In this document: positions 26,040-37,116 of the stretch, one piece after another | Position numbering within the stretch: position 1 is the first letter of the stretch | How the letters are laid out: the number at the start of each line of letters is the position of its first letter | NCBI RefSeq assembly: GCF_005239225.2 | Contig: NC_133284.1 | Span: forward strand, 6,787,770-6,851,769 | DNA length: 64,000 nucleotides | From: Populus alba | Lineage: Eukaryota; Streptophyta; Magnoliopsida; Malpighiales; Salicaceae | Direction of reading: 5' to 3' | Position numbers and translations under genes: made by a program | The notes under the pieces: generated by a model | Databases searched by the model: none | Told to the model about the DNA's origin: nothing | The model's input: the letters and a program-made list of their open reading frames with translations, nothing else

Positions 26040-26559
26040 ATGCCGTTATTTTACGTTCGTGGTTAGGCTTTCTAATGACACTGTGTTTACCTATTAAAAT
26101 ATTTGACAGTCTAAGTAGTTTCGTTTTTTAATATATAAGAAAATTAATTAAGGTTTTTTTTAGAATGAATTATGTGACTAAATGTTGAACTATATTGCAA
26201 GTTAGTTATTTAATATGATTACTACTTTATTGGTATAAGATTATTTAATATGATTACTACTTTATTGGTATAAGATATAATACGAATTCAGTCAAATATT
26301 TTTTAATATAAAAAATATATTTAGGTATTGATAATATGTTTTTTTAGAAAAAACTTTTAAACCATTTTGGGGTTATCCAATGTAATCTAGTTAATTTAAC
26401 GGATTCAAAAACAATTTGAATGAGTAATAAAAATATAGTTTGATAAAAAAATTTCAAGACATCTTCTTAAAAAAAAATTGAAAATGCAGCTTATTTAATC
26501 GTTCAAGATTAAACTATTGAATTTGTGATTCAAGTTATACAACTAGGATAACTCTATAA

Positions 26560-27110
26560 AAAGTAGGTTCAAATAAAATATAAAATTTAATTTATAATGT
26601 CAACCCAATGTTAAGAGATAAAACTAAAAAATAAATTTAAAAAATAACTCGAGTAACTCAAGTTAACCTATTGAAACCGATAATCTGGTTATGAAATCAT
26701 GATAACCCAATAGAAATTAAATCAAAATAAATTATTAATTTCAAATTTCAATCAACCTGATATTAAAAATAAAATTAAAAAAATAATAATTAAAAACACT
26801 AAAAATTTTACTTGAATCAATTGGAGTTCACTTGTCAAACTCACAATCTGGATCATAAGATCAGGATAAACCCATGGAAAACAAATATAAAAAAATATGA
26901 AACTTAATTATCAAAATAAAATCAATGTTGAAGAATAAAAACGAAAAAAAAAATAAATTAAAAAATGTTAAAAAATAATTGAGTTATCCTACCAAACTCG
27001 TAACTTGAATCATTACACGGTGATAAACCTTTAAAAAGCATAAAAACTAATGATAAAATATAATTTTCTATCAAATTAATATTAAATAAAAAAATAAAAA
27101 ACCCAATAAA
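26560..27110. repeat. Degenerate tandem repeat, period roughly 150 bp
   Basis: Three to four units share the order: caaactc..taatctg(g) phrase, atcatgataa(acc) phrase, A-rich tract, then caatgttaagagataaaa-like text. Related text appears at about 46440-46570 on the opposite strand and near 60-210. Confidence 0.5.
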
Positions 27111-27785
27111 AAAAGATAGGAAAAGATTAAGAAAAAAAATCTTATTCTAATAAAAAGTGCTTTATGGTGTGGTGATCAGTAAATCAACCTTTTTTGAATC
27201 GTTTTTTTATTCACTAATGAAAAGGTAGAGGCATGTTTCCGTTGATATAACTTTTAACTTAAATCAAATGTCTGTCAAAAATTAAGTCATGATCTTGATT
27301 TAATTAAAAGTTAAAATAGTTTAATTTATATATTACTATTTACATTACATTCCTTTTTATAAAAAAAAAATGTTGCTTTCTGTCCACGAGCATATCTATA
27401 ACCCAAATTCATCTCAACTCATTTTTTACTTAGACAAAAACAAAAATTAACAGAGTTTATTATAAGTCAAAATTATAAACAACAAGAAACACAATAATTA
27501 TACAGAGACTCTCAAAATATTTATTTTATTTATTCATGTTTCCACTTGTCAAAATAATATTATAATTTTTTATATAGAAAAAATTAAAAAAAAAAACCCT
27601 AACAGTACTGAATAAAAAAAAAAATATTACAAAAATAATTCATTTTAGATAAGAAATAATAGAAAAGCATCACAATTCGTGATATGAAAATAGAGAGAAA
27701 TAAAATTAATTATATAAAATATATATTTTCTTAACAAAGCTTCTGCACCAATCTTCTAGGATTAAAAGGAACACTTTATAAATTA

Positions 27786-27993
27786 TAGCTTGTTTGGTAG
27801 TGTAATTATGGTTGCTTTTCAAATAAATTTGCATGCCAAAATACATGCAAATAATATTTTTTTATTTTTAAAAATTATTTTTAACATCAACACATCAAGA
27901 TGATTTGAAAACACTAAAAACACATTAATTTAAAGTTAATAAAAAATAATTTTTTTTTCAAAAACGCTTTTAAAACACAGAAACAAACATAAC
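27786..27993. mobile_element. MITE with TTA target duplication (PIF/Harbinger-like)
   Basis: 208 bp with imperfect inverted ends (TAGCTTGTTTGGTAGTG versus GTTATGTTTGTTTCTGTG), flanked by TTA at 27783-27785 and 27994-27996. A 3-bp TTA/TAA duplication is typical of PIF/Harbinger MITEs. No coding content. Confidence 0.5.
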
Positions 27994-28213
27994 TTAATCT
28001 TCAATAAAAATTGTCCTTTATTAAGAACACTCTTTTGCACATGGTCCGCCTCATCGTAGATTCTTGAAATGTTTATGTAGACCACCGGGTTCTAACTCAA
28101 ACACATAACTTTACAGGAGCCACTCTATTATAAATCCTTTACATAACATCTTGCATAGGGATCCTTGTCATCAGTCCCATCATTGGGATTTTTAATATCA
28201 ACAACTAACATAG

Positions 28214-28676
28214 ACGGAAACAACACATGAGTTTGTGAATATTTTTTTTTATCTTAAGAAAGAAAATTCTTGGCCCCCTCTTACATGAGTATGTCCTGTT
28301 TTTTAACCTTTTATAACCATGGTTGTGTAGTAGCACAGTAAACCTGTAACCATTAAGAATCACAATGTAGACAGAAGTGAATAACAATAAAATCCGTTAC
28401 AAGTCAAAACTTCAAAGACAAGGAATACCATGATTACAAGAAGACTTCAAAATACTTTATTTTATTCATTTATGTTTTCATTTGCTAGCAAGATATTACA
28501 ACCTTTTACATGGAAAAAAACTTAAAAACCCTAATAATTTTGAATAAAAAAAATAAAATAGGAAAACTAATCTTTTTAAATAGAAAAAAAAAACTAGAAA
28601 AGCACCCTAATATATAATAGGAAAGCAAAAAATATATATTAAAGGATATTTTTTAAATACAAAATGAAGAGTTGAT
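28214..28676. repeat. Tandem duplicated segment, copy A
   Basis: About 460 bp, highly similar to 33646-34095. Both run from ggaaacaacacatgagttt/cagaaacaacacatgagttt through tgtagacagaagtgaataac to gaagagttgat. The copia element starts 6 bases after this copy ends. It is non-coding. Confidence 0.85.
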
Positions 28677-28681
28677 GAATC

Positions 28682-28919
28682 TGATAGTTTCTTAAGCTCT
28701 TAATTATACAAACAATTGTTAAAAGCAAGAAACAATATTATTTCAGTTGAAAGATTGAGGCTTTATATCAGCCTTTACAGAGTAGGAATAATGGAAATAA
28801 CAGAACCACTAAAGACGTGGTCAAACGATTACATGAAATCAAATCTAAACTGAAGTCCAAAGGATCCGGACATTATTAACTAAAATAGCAGCAACGATTA
28901 ATACTAAGTCAACATAACA
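28682..28919 (-). repeat. Left LTR of copia element (3' LTR in element orientation)
   Basis: 238 bp, plus strand TGATAG...AACATAACA. It differs from the right LTR at three sites (tgatag/tgacag, gagtagg/gagcagg, acgatt/acggtt). Confidence 0.95.
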
Positions 28920-28949
28920 AACTCTCCCTTAAACTGACTTGCAATTGCG

Positions 28950-31900
28950 TCAGTTTATAATTGGTGCTATGCAAACTCCAAGTAGTTCTCTTAATCTTGT
29001 GAACACTTCAAGCGTCAAAGGCTTAGTCATAATGTCTGCCAACTGATCTTTGGAACTACAAAATTCTAACTTAACAATTCCATCCATTGTTAAGTCACGA
29101 AGAAAATGGAATCTGACATCAATGTGCTTGCTTCTTTCGTGCATAACAGGATTTTTTGATAATTTGATAGTAGAGCTGTTATCACAGAATATATCAGTGC
29201 ACTTGCTTCGTTCAAAACCAAGCTCATCAAGAATTCTTCGCATCCATATACTTTGACATGCGCAAGCGGCAGCAACTATGAACTCGGCTTCAGTAGTGGA
29301 AAGAGTAACTACTGGTTGTTTCTTTAAAGACCATGCGACAGCACCTGAACTGAGTAAGAATGCATATCCTGATGTGCTTTTCCGGTCTTCAGTATCTCCT
29401 GCATAGTTGCTGTCCGTGTAGGCTGCCAACTTCTCTTCTCCTCCTCTTTGGTAAGAGATTCCCAACTCAGTTGTCCCTTTGATGTAACGAAGAACTCTCT
29501 TTACAGCTTGTTGATGTAACTCAGTTGGTCTTTCCATGAATCTGCTGACCAAATTTACCACAAATGCTAAGTCTAGTCTGGTGGCAGTCAAGTACATGAG
29601 GCTACCCACCATCTGCTTATATGTTGTGGCATCAAGTACATGAGGCTACCCACCATCTGCTTATATGTTGTGGCATCAACACTTACCCCACCTTCGTCTT
29701 TTGCAAGTTTGAAACCCGGTATAATTGGATTCTTGACAGGATTGCAATTTCTCATGCCAAATCTTTCAAGCACCTCATTAGCATATTTCCTTTGATTGAT
29801 GAAGATCCCTCCACTATGTTGTACTACTTCCACGCCAAGAAAATATTTCTTTCTCCCAAGATCAGACATGTCAAACTCTTGTTTCATAGAGTTCTTGAAC
29901 CTTTCGAACATTTCTACATTATTTCCTGTAAAAATAAGATCATCAACGTATACACTTACAATAAGACATTTCCCTTCCATTTTCTTTGTAAACAAGGTAT
30001 GTTCACTCGGACACCTTTCAAAACCTTCTTTAATGAAGTAGGACTCCAGTTTGTTGTACCAAGCTCGAGGAGCTTGCTTGAGTCCATATAAGGCTTTCTT
30101 GAGTTTGTAAACCTTGTATTCTGCTCCTTTTATTTCATAGCCTTGTGGTTGTTCAATAAATACGGCTTCGTTGAGCTCTCCATGCAAGAAAGCACTTTTC
30201 ACATCGAGCTGATACACATCCCAACCTCTACAAGCAGCAAGAGCTAGTATCATTCGAATGGTATCCCATCGAGCTACCGGTGCAAAGACTTCGGTGTAGT
30301 CAATTCCAAATTTCTGTGAGAAACCCTTTGCAACAAGCCTTGCTTTGAGTTTATTTACTCTCCCATTCTCATTGAGCTTGGTCTTGAAGACCCACTTTAC
30401 TCCAATTCGTTTGGCTCCATATGGAAGTGTAGTCAGCTCCCACGTTCTATTCTTCTCAATAGAATTAATTTCCAAATCCATTGCTTCTCTCCACTTCGGG
30501 TTCTTGGCAGCTTCTTCAAAGGAGATGGGATCATTGGAGGCTGTAAGCAACATGAAGTTACTTTCTTCATCTGAGTCAGATAAGCCTTCACCACTTACAT
30601 AATCTTGCAAGTAAGTTGGTATCCTTCTAACTCTCCCTTGAGCTGGACTGAAAATTTCTTCGCTAGATGAAGAAATTGTTCCAGAAGAATTGGCTTCAGC
30701 AACTCTAGAACTGTCACTAGTAGTATTGTTGTCAACCTACAGCTCTTCTTCTGTATTATCATTTATGTCAACTTGTGGCTCTTCTTCTGCATTATCATTT
30801 CCTTCTGAGTTATCATATGCCGGTTGCACATTAAGTTCATCATTGTTATCAACCAACTGCTCTGCTTCTGCATTGTCATGTTCTCGTGCTGGATGTTCAG
30901 CATGCTGCCATTCGGTTTCTGCATTGTCACCCTACACAAGAGTTTGATTTTCAACTTCTACAGTACCCCAATCCCATTGCTTATCTTCTTCAAACACCAC
31001 ATCTCTACTCACAATAATTTTTGCAGACACTGGATCATACATTCTATAAGCTTTAGATTCCTGACTCAACCCCAAGAAGATACACCGATGGCTTTTATCA
31101 TCAAGTTTTTGCCGATGTTTATCAGGAATATGAACATGACCAATGCAACCGAACACTTTGAAGTATTCCACTGATGGCTTGAACCCAGACCAAGCTTCCT
31201 CTAGTGTCATGTTTTTAACTGCAAATGTAGGACAATGGTTGAGCAAATGAACTGCCCAGTTGACAGCTTCTGGCCAAAATATTTTTGGTACCAGCTTTTC
31301 TGCTAACATACAACGCATCATATTCATAATCGTTTGGTTTTTTCGCTCTGCAACCCCATTTTGCTGAGGGGTATAGGCTGTTGTGAGTTGTCTAACAATA
31401 CCATTAGAGCTGCAATATTCATTAAAATCAGACGGAGTAAACTCCCCCCCTCGATCAGTTCGAAGACAACATATAACATTTACAGATTCTTTTTCTACCA
31501 GACACTTGAATTTTTTGAACATGGCAAGTGCTTCGGATTTAAGATTCAGAAAATAAGTCCACAGTTTTATGCTATAATCATCTGTAAATGTGAGTATATA
31601 CCTCTTATGACTGCTGGACTCGGGTATAATGAGACCACAGATGTCAGCATGAATGAGTTGCAATTTTTATGTAGCTCTCCACATACTCTTTCTGGGGATG
31701 AATTCTCGATGTTGCTTCCCTGTCATACATACTGTGCAAACAGCAAAGGACTCATGGAGATGAGGCAGGCCTTTCACCATTTGCTTACGGGACAAGATAC
31801 TCAAGCCTTTGAAATGTAGATGCCCATATCTACGGTGCCATAGATCAGTTGGACTTTCAGATGTGGTCTTGAAGCATGTAGGAATGAAGACTTTGGTTTG

Positions 31901-33235
31901 CGCCTGTGTTTCTCGTTCAGCCAGAAGGATAAACATCCGATTAGCAGACATTTGAGTACTCATAATTAACCCTCGTTCATGATGATAAATTTTGCATTCA
32001 CCATGTTCCATTAGAATAGCCAAGTTGCGTTCTTGAAGCTGACCAAAACTAAGAAGATTATTTTTGAGCTCAGGTAAGTAAAATACATCACCAATCATCT
32101 GACTTGTGCCATTAATCCGAAGCTTGATGTTTCATTTCCCCATTACAGCCATTTTGGTGTCATTGCCAAGCTTTACAAATTGCCGAAAGGTTTCATCCAG
32201 ATGACTGAACCACTTCCTATCTCCAGTCATATGATTGCTGCAGCCCGAATCAAGAAACCACATTGTTTCTTTAGAGTTGGTAGGCGTTGTTTGACACCAG
32301 GTGTTGTTTGAGCCATCAGATGATGTTTGAGCCATCAATAACATTTCTTCTTCATTTATTTCAGCATAATGAGCTCCTTTTTCCCAGTTAGGACATTCAT
32401 ATTGAAAGTGTCCTAGCTTGTGACACTTGTAGCACTCCACAAGTGCTTTGTTGAATCCATGTCTGCCTCTACCTCTTCCACGACCCCGAAACGTATTTCG
32501 ACCACCTCGACTCCTTCCTCCTTCATATGAAACATTCAGTGCTTGTTCATCATTTTGAAAGTGACGATTCAATCTTTGTTCATGAACAAGTAAACTGCTT
32601 TGCAATTCGTCTATAGTAAGTTGGCTTAAATCATTAGACTCCTCTACTGAACATACCACATAGTCAAATCGAAAAGTCATTGATCTTAGAATTTTCTCAA
32701 TGATGGTTACCTGCTCCATTGTCTCACCATGAACCTTCATCTTATTCACAATTGTTAATGTTCGAGCAAAATATTCATCCACTTTCTCCTCTTCCTTCAT
32801 CTGCAGCACCTCAAATTCTCTTCTTAAAGCTTGCAGTTGAGCCCTTTTGACTCGTGTTGATCCCTGATATTTCTGCCTCATAGAGTCCCATATGCTCTTA
32901 GCACTTCTTTTATCAAGGATAGTCTCCATGATAGTGCGATCAATGGACTGAAACAGATAGTTCTTTACCTTTAAATCTTTGATTTGAAGTTGTTTTTGAG
33001 CCTCGGTTGGCACAGCTCCAGCTCCATCTTCTACTGCTGAAGAAACTCCTGTTTCTATCAAATCCCAGTACTCCTTTGAACGAAGAAGATTCTCCATACG
33101 CATAGCCCAGTGGTCATAGTGACCATCAAACTGAGGAATGGCTGCTTGAACATATTTATCTGTAGCCATCTCAGCCTTCTCGTTCTTACAAAAATAATCC
33201 TCACCAAGTGGTCCACTCTTGCTCTCATGTTTCAC
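28950..33235 (-). pseudogene. copia gag-pol polyprotein, inactivated
   Basis: One frame runs from 33235 to the duplication at 29591. In order it shows: gag with zinc knuckle CYKCHKLGHFQYEC; protease DSGCSNHMTG; pre-integrase and integrase (LWHRRYGHLHF, CTVC, TDRGGEF, PQQNGVAERKN); reverse transcriptase (KARLVAKGFSQ, QLDVKSAFLHGELNE, VYVDDL); and RNase H (DRKSTSGYAFLL, HIDVRFHFLRD). Breaks: in-frame stops TGA at 32132, TAA at 31667, TAG at 30932 and TAG at 30737, and a 44-bp tandem duplication (29591-29634 and 29635-29678) that shifts the frame before the RNase H part, which ends at 28950. The upstream start is uncertain: an internal Met (MATDKYVQAAIPQFDG) fits copia gag better than the first Met. 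The element could only move with help in trans. Confidence 0.95.
29591..29678. repeat. 44-bp exact tandem duplication in the pol region
   Basis: Unit agtacatgaggctaccc...ggcatca occurs twice back to back at 29591-29634 and 29635-29678. 44 is not a multiple of three, so it breaks the polymerase frame at MVGSLMYL. Confidence 0.93.
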
Positions 33236-33379
33236 TCACTCTCGTGTTTCACTCACTCTTGCTCTCGTGTTTCACTCACCAGGTGCCAAGTGATTTACTC
33301 TTGCTCTCATGTCACTCACTCTTGTGTTTAGGAATTGCAATTCCAAACAGAACACTCAACCAAGCTCTCTATGTGTTAA

Positions 33380-33391
33380 GGCTCTGATACC
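33380..33391 (-). promoter_or_regulatory. Primer-binding site, tRNA-iMet type
   Basis: The minus strand reads TGGTATCAGAGC three bases inside the right LTR, the standard copia primer site pairing with initiator methionine tRNA. Confidence 0.93.
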
Positions 33392-33394
33392 AAA

Positions 33395-33632
33395 TGACAG
33401 TTTCTTAAGCTCTTAATTATACAAACAATTGTTAAAAGCAAGAAACAATATTATTTCAGTTGAAAGATTGAGGCTTTATATCAGCCTTTACAGAGCAGGA
33501 ATAATGGAAATAACAGAACCACTAAAGACGTGGTCAAACGGTTACATGAAATCAAATCTAAACTGAAGTCCAAAGGATCCGGACATTATTAACTAAAATA
33601 GCAGCAACGATTAATACTAAGTCAACATAACA
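33395..33632 (-). repeat. Right LTR of copia element (5' LTR in element orientation)
   Basis: 238 bp, plus strand TGACAG...AACATAACA. It is followed by GAATC, the target duplication. Confidence 0.95.
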
Positions 33633-33645
33633 GAATCTCTATAAA

Positions 33646-34095
33646 CAGAAACAACACATGAGTTTCTGAATGTTTTTTTTTATCTCAAGAAAGAACTTCC
33701 TGACTTCCTCTTACATGAACATGTCATGTTTTGTAACCTTTTATAACCATGGTTGTCCAGTAGCATGCCTGGAACTATTAAAAATCATAATGTAGACAGA
33801 AGTGAATAACAATAAAATCTGTCACAAGTCAAAACTTCAAAGACAAGAAATACCATAATTATAAGACTTCAAAATACTTTATTTTATTTATTTGTATTTT
33901 TATTTGCTAGCAAGATATTACAACCTTTTACATGGAAAAAACTTAAAAACCTTAATAATTTTGAATAAAAAAAATAAAATAGGAAAACTAATCTTTTTAA
34001 ATAGAAAAAAAACTAGAAAAGCACCCTAATATATAATAGGAAAGCAAAAATATATATTAAATGATATTTTTTAAATACAAAACGAAGAGTTGATA
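33646..34095. repeat. Tandem duplicated segment, copy B
   Basis: Partner of 28214-28676, starting 14 bases beyond the right LTR of the copia element. The two copies were adjacent before the element inserted. Some indels and substitutions separate them, so the duplication is older than the insertion. Confidence 0.85.
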
Positions 34096-36424
34096 AAAAA
34101 TAAAACTAGAACCGTCATTGTCGTTTTAAACAACTAGCAAAGCTTAATCTCTTTTCTGCGTATTATGACAAGTCATATTGTCATTTAGTGGAGCGTCCAC
34201 TAAACACAATAATAGTTTCATCACGTCTATAGTTTGCATGGAATGCAGCTCCGTTTGTTGCTAAAGAAATTTATTTTGTTTTTATTTAAAATTAAAATTT
34301 TATTATTTTTTTACAGTTATGATGGTTTTGTGTTAAAAATAAATCTTTAAAAATAATAATAAAAAATATATTATTTAAATATATTTTCAAACAAAACTAA
34401 TATATTTTATTGATATCTGGCAAATGATTTGAAATGCTTCATCTGCAAATTCCTTTTCTGATTGCCAAATGCTTCCCAAGCCACTTGTCAAGATTTACAT
34501 TCAGAACAGAAACTCCAGAGACTATTTGAAATAAAATAATAATCTATTCTTTTGAAAAATCGGAGATCAGAAAATTGAATTTTCTTGTTCAAACACAATA
34601 TTTTTCTATCCTGTTTTTTTTTTTTTAATTATATCAAGTTTAGAAGACAAGTTTTAAAGATTTTTTTAACTGTTTTTCTCTACAAGTCTTTGATTATTTT
34701 CAAATAAAAAAAACTCAAACGATGAATAATATAATTATTAATTATTCTTTAAGTTAACAAATATAACTTTTTTCTTAATAACTATTAATTTAAATAGAAA
34801 TAAAATAAATATTTTATAATCAAATTGTCATGTACATAGAATATGACTATTATAAATATGGTTTTGATTTTTTATAAAAATAAATATAATTTTAATCTAT
34901 TTCTTGTTTTTTTATATTTTTTTCTATGTTTTTTAATAAACAAAAATGTTTCTACTTTTTTTAAAGAAAAAAAATCTTAATATAAAAAAATAATTTTATA
35001 TTACTAGGCATGCCCCAACCCTTTCCTGTGATTTCCCAAATATTACCTTTCTAACCTTTTATTATTTTCCCTGGGACATCTCAGCGAACTCGATTTGTTT
35101 TATGATTCATAGGGATAGAATTAAAAAAAGCAGTCTACGCTTAGCTCATGATAACTATAAAACTCTAAATGATTTACAGAGTTCCAGGTAAATAATTAGT
35201 TATGCTAATAATTAAAAAAAAATCATCTCACAACATCTTACCTTAAGGAAGTTGTGCTTTTCTTGTTTGTGGTGATAAAAATACAAATTATTCTCTTGCT
35301 AAAAATTGCCAAAACTAGTATATGTAAAAATCTACTAATTTTTAAAAAGTGATTTGAAACTCAAATCTATATATAAAATTCAATCTTTATTTTTAAAATA
35401 CAAGTATTGAACTCGAGGAGATAACAGTGATGATTTTAGCTTTTGGCCTATTTCTCGGGTTATGTTTGAATGAGTTCAAACACATCAACGTAAACTTAAA
35501 AGGCTTTGACAAGATCTTATTGAGTTAACTAAATTTTGCTCTCAATGATAGAACATTATCTTAGCATATGAAAAATTCTAAAGATTCGCACACATAAAAA
35601 AATTAAAATTTTTCAAAAGTATATTAATTTTAAAATATTAAAATATATTTTCCAACTAATTTTAAAATATTAACATAATTTTAAAATATTAAAATATATT
35701 AATTTAAAATAAAAAAATTTTAAATTTTTCAAAAGTATTTTCCAACTACAATGCCAAACATTGCAAAAAAATATAACAATATTCATAAAAAAATATTTAA
35801 TTTTTAAAAAATAAATATTATCAACATGAGAATGACACCACTTATAAGATAAGATAAGATAATGGTTTATATTACATGATAAAAAAATTAAATTGAAATG
35901 AACATTCAAGTCACATGTCAAATTCACTTCTTTCCCCCCCACCCACCCCGATCCTTTTTTTACTCTTTATCTTTTATTTGCCTATCCCTTTATCCCTCCT
36001 TCTCCTTATTTACTCCTTTTGGAGATACTTATTATTTATTTTAGTTCTTACTTATTTATCTAATTGTCGTTGTTTCACTCTCCAATTATATTTTATTTTT
36101 ATTTTTCTTTTATTTATTTTTATCTTTCTGTTTGTTTTGAGATTTTTTTTTTCTTTTTGAATATAGAGTAAAAAATCAACCCGCCAATTATGATGCACTT
36201 AACGCATCACTATCTTAGTGCACACTCCCTCACCACACAATACACACTAGTGATTAGCATGTACCCATATTAATATTTTTAAAAATCTACCATTAATTAA
36301 TTGATACATCACATTGAAAAAACTTAATATGAAAATCAATTCAATATAAAAGTCAATTTATATATAGAAAAAATTGTTTATAAATCATCTTACTTTGTAG
36401 AACAAGATTGAATCATTAATTAGC
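34096..36424. other. Gene-free AT-rich spacer
   Basis: Very AT-rich. It holds a small AT-rich segment similar to MITE fillings (34260-34400), direct repeats of aattttaaaatattaa around 35625-35705, and a C/T-rich stretch near 35930-36160. No gene is recognised. Confidence 0.5.
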
Positions 36425-36625
36425 TATCTAGCAGATGGTTGAGTGATAAAAACTTAAAATCAAGATGTTTGTTTCCCCTAAGACTTTATATTCGAATTCT
36501 AAGGTTATTAATATTGATGACCACTTGAAATTTACCTGATTGTTAGCTTCAGGGTTTATGGGGATTAGTTAAGGTGCATACAAACTGACCCGAATACCTG
36601 ACGTGAATAAAAATAAAAGATTTAC
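36425..36625 (+). mobile_element. Degenerate SINE
   Basis: An A-box-like motif (gatggttgagtgataa, near 36436) and a B-box-like motif (tattcgaattctaagg, near 36490) are followed by ggtgcatacaaactgacccg, matching the 3' part of the SINE at 612-810. It ends in an A-rich tail (aataaaaataaaag). Confidence 0.6.
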
Positions 36626-37116
36626 TCACTAATTAGATATTTTTTTTTGGATAAAGTCAATTAAACACCAGTAGGATAGATGAACTTCCACCAAAGAATT
36701 CCCATGGCTCTAGATATTATATTCATTAATAGAGTAACCGCACTCTAATTAAACAAAAAAAAAACAATAGAAGGCAGAGAAGAAATGCATATTCAGATTA
36801 ATTATATTAGAAGGTTATTAATTACTAATTATCCTTGGATTCTTCTCTTGAAGTTGTTCACCGGAAACTTCACGTATATGGCCCAAAAAATCCACAGACC
36901 CCTCGATTTACATAGAATCCAATTTAAAGTTGCGATTTAGGTTCATTTTTTAACTTACTTTGATCCCTAGTGATATGATTCAAAAATATTACAAATTACT
37001 AAGTGTATTCGAATTATTAATTTAATAAATCAGATTTAAAATATATTTTTTTAACACTACTACTTGTATAAGACGCTAGGAGTCAAAAGTCGTCCATCTC
37101 CTTATCAAGAGAGACT
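36626..37116. other. Spacer and probable promoter of the purine permease gene
   Basis: No gene. A TATA-like ttgtataaga lies near 37064-37073, about 50 bases before the first ATG of the permease gene. Confidence 0.35.

Larger units (their letters stand above)
26130..28213. other. AT-rich repeat spacer
   Basis: No gene. Contents are a short direct repeat near 26216-26277 (tatgattactactttattgg, twice), a degenerate tandem repeat (26560-27110), a MITE (27786-27993) and an old diverged copy (about 27395-27690) of the duplicated segment described at 28214. Confidence 0.6.
28682..33632 (-). mobile_element. Ty1-copia retrotransposon, complete but coding-defective
   Basis: A 4951-bp element with two 238-bp LTRs (28682-28919 and 33395-33632) that differ at only three positions, all transitions. 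A perfect 5-bp target duplication GAATC lies at 28677-28681 and 33633-33637. The primer-binding site TGGTATCAGAGC (tRNA-iMet type) lies beside the right LTR and the polypurine tract AAGGGAGAG beside the left, setting the minus orientation. Domain order gag, protease, integrase, reverse transcriptase, RNase H is the copia order. At 1.3 percent LTR divergence the insertion is recent. Confidence 0.97.

Noticed and set aside
25832..26131. 99-codon plus-strand frame upstream of MCM6
   Set aside because: It covers the MCM6 promoter with its E2F and site II motifs and shows no family motif.
29621..30091. 156-codon plus-strand frame
   Set aside because: It is antisense to the copia reverse transcriptase.
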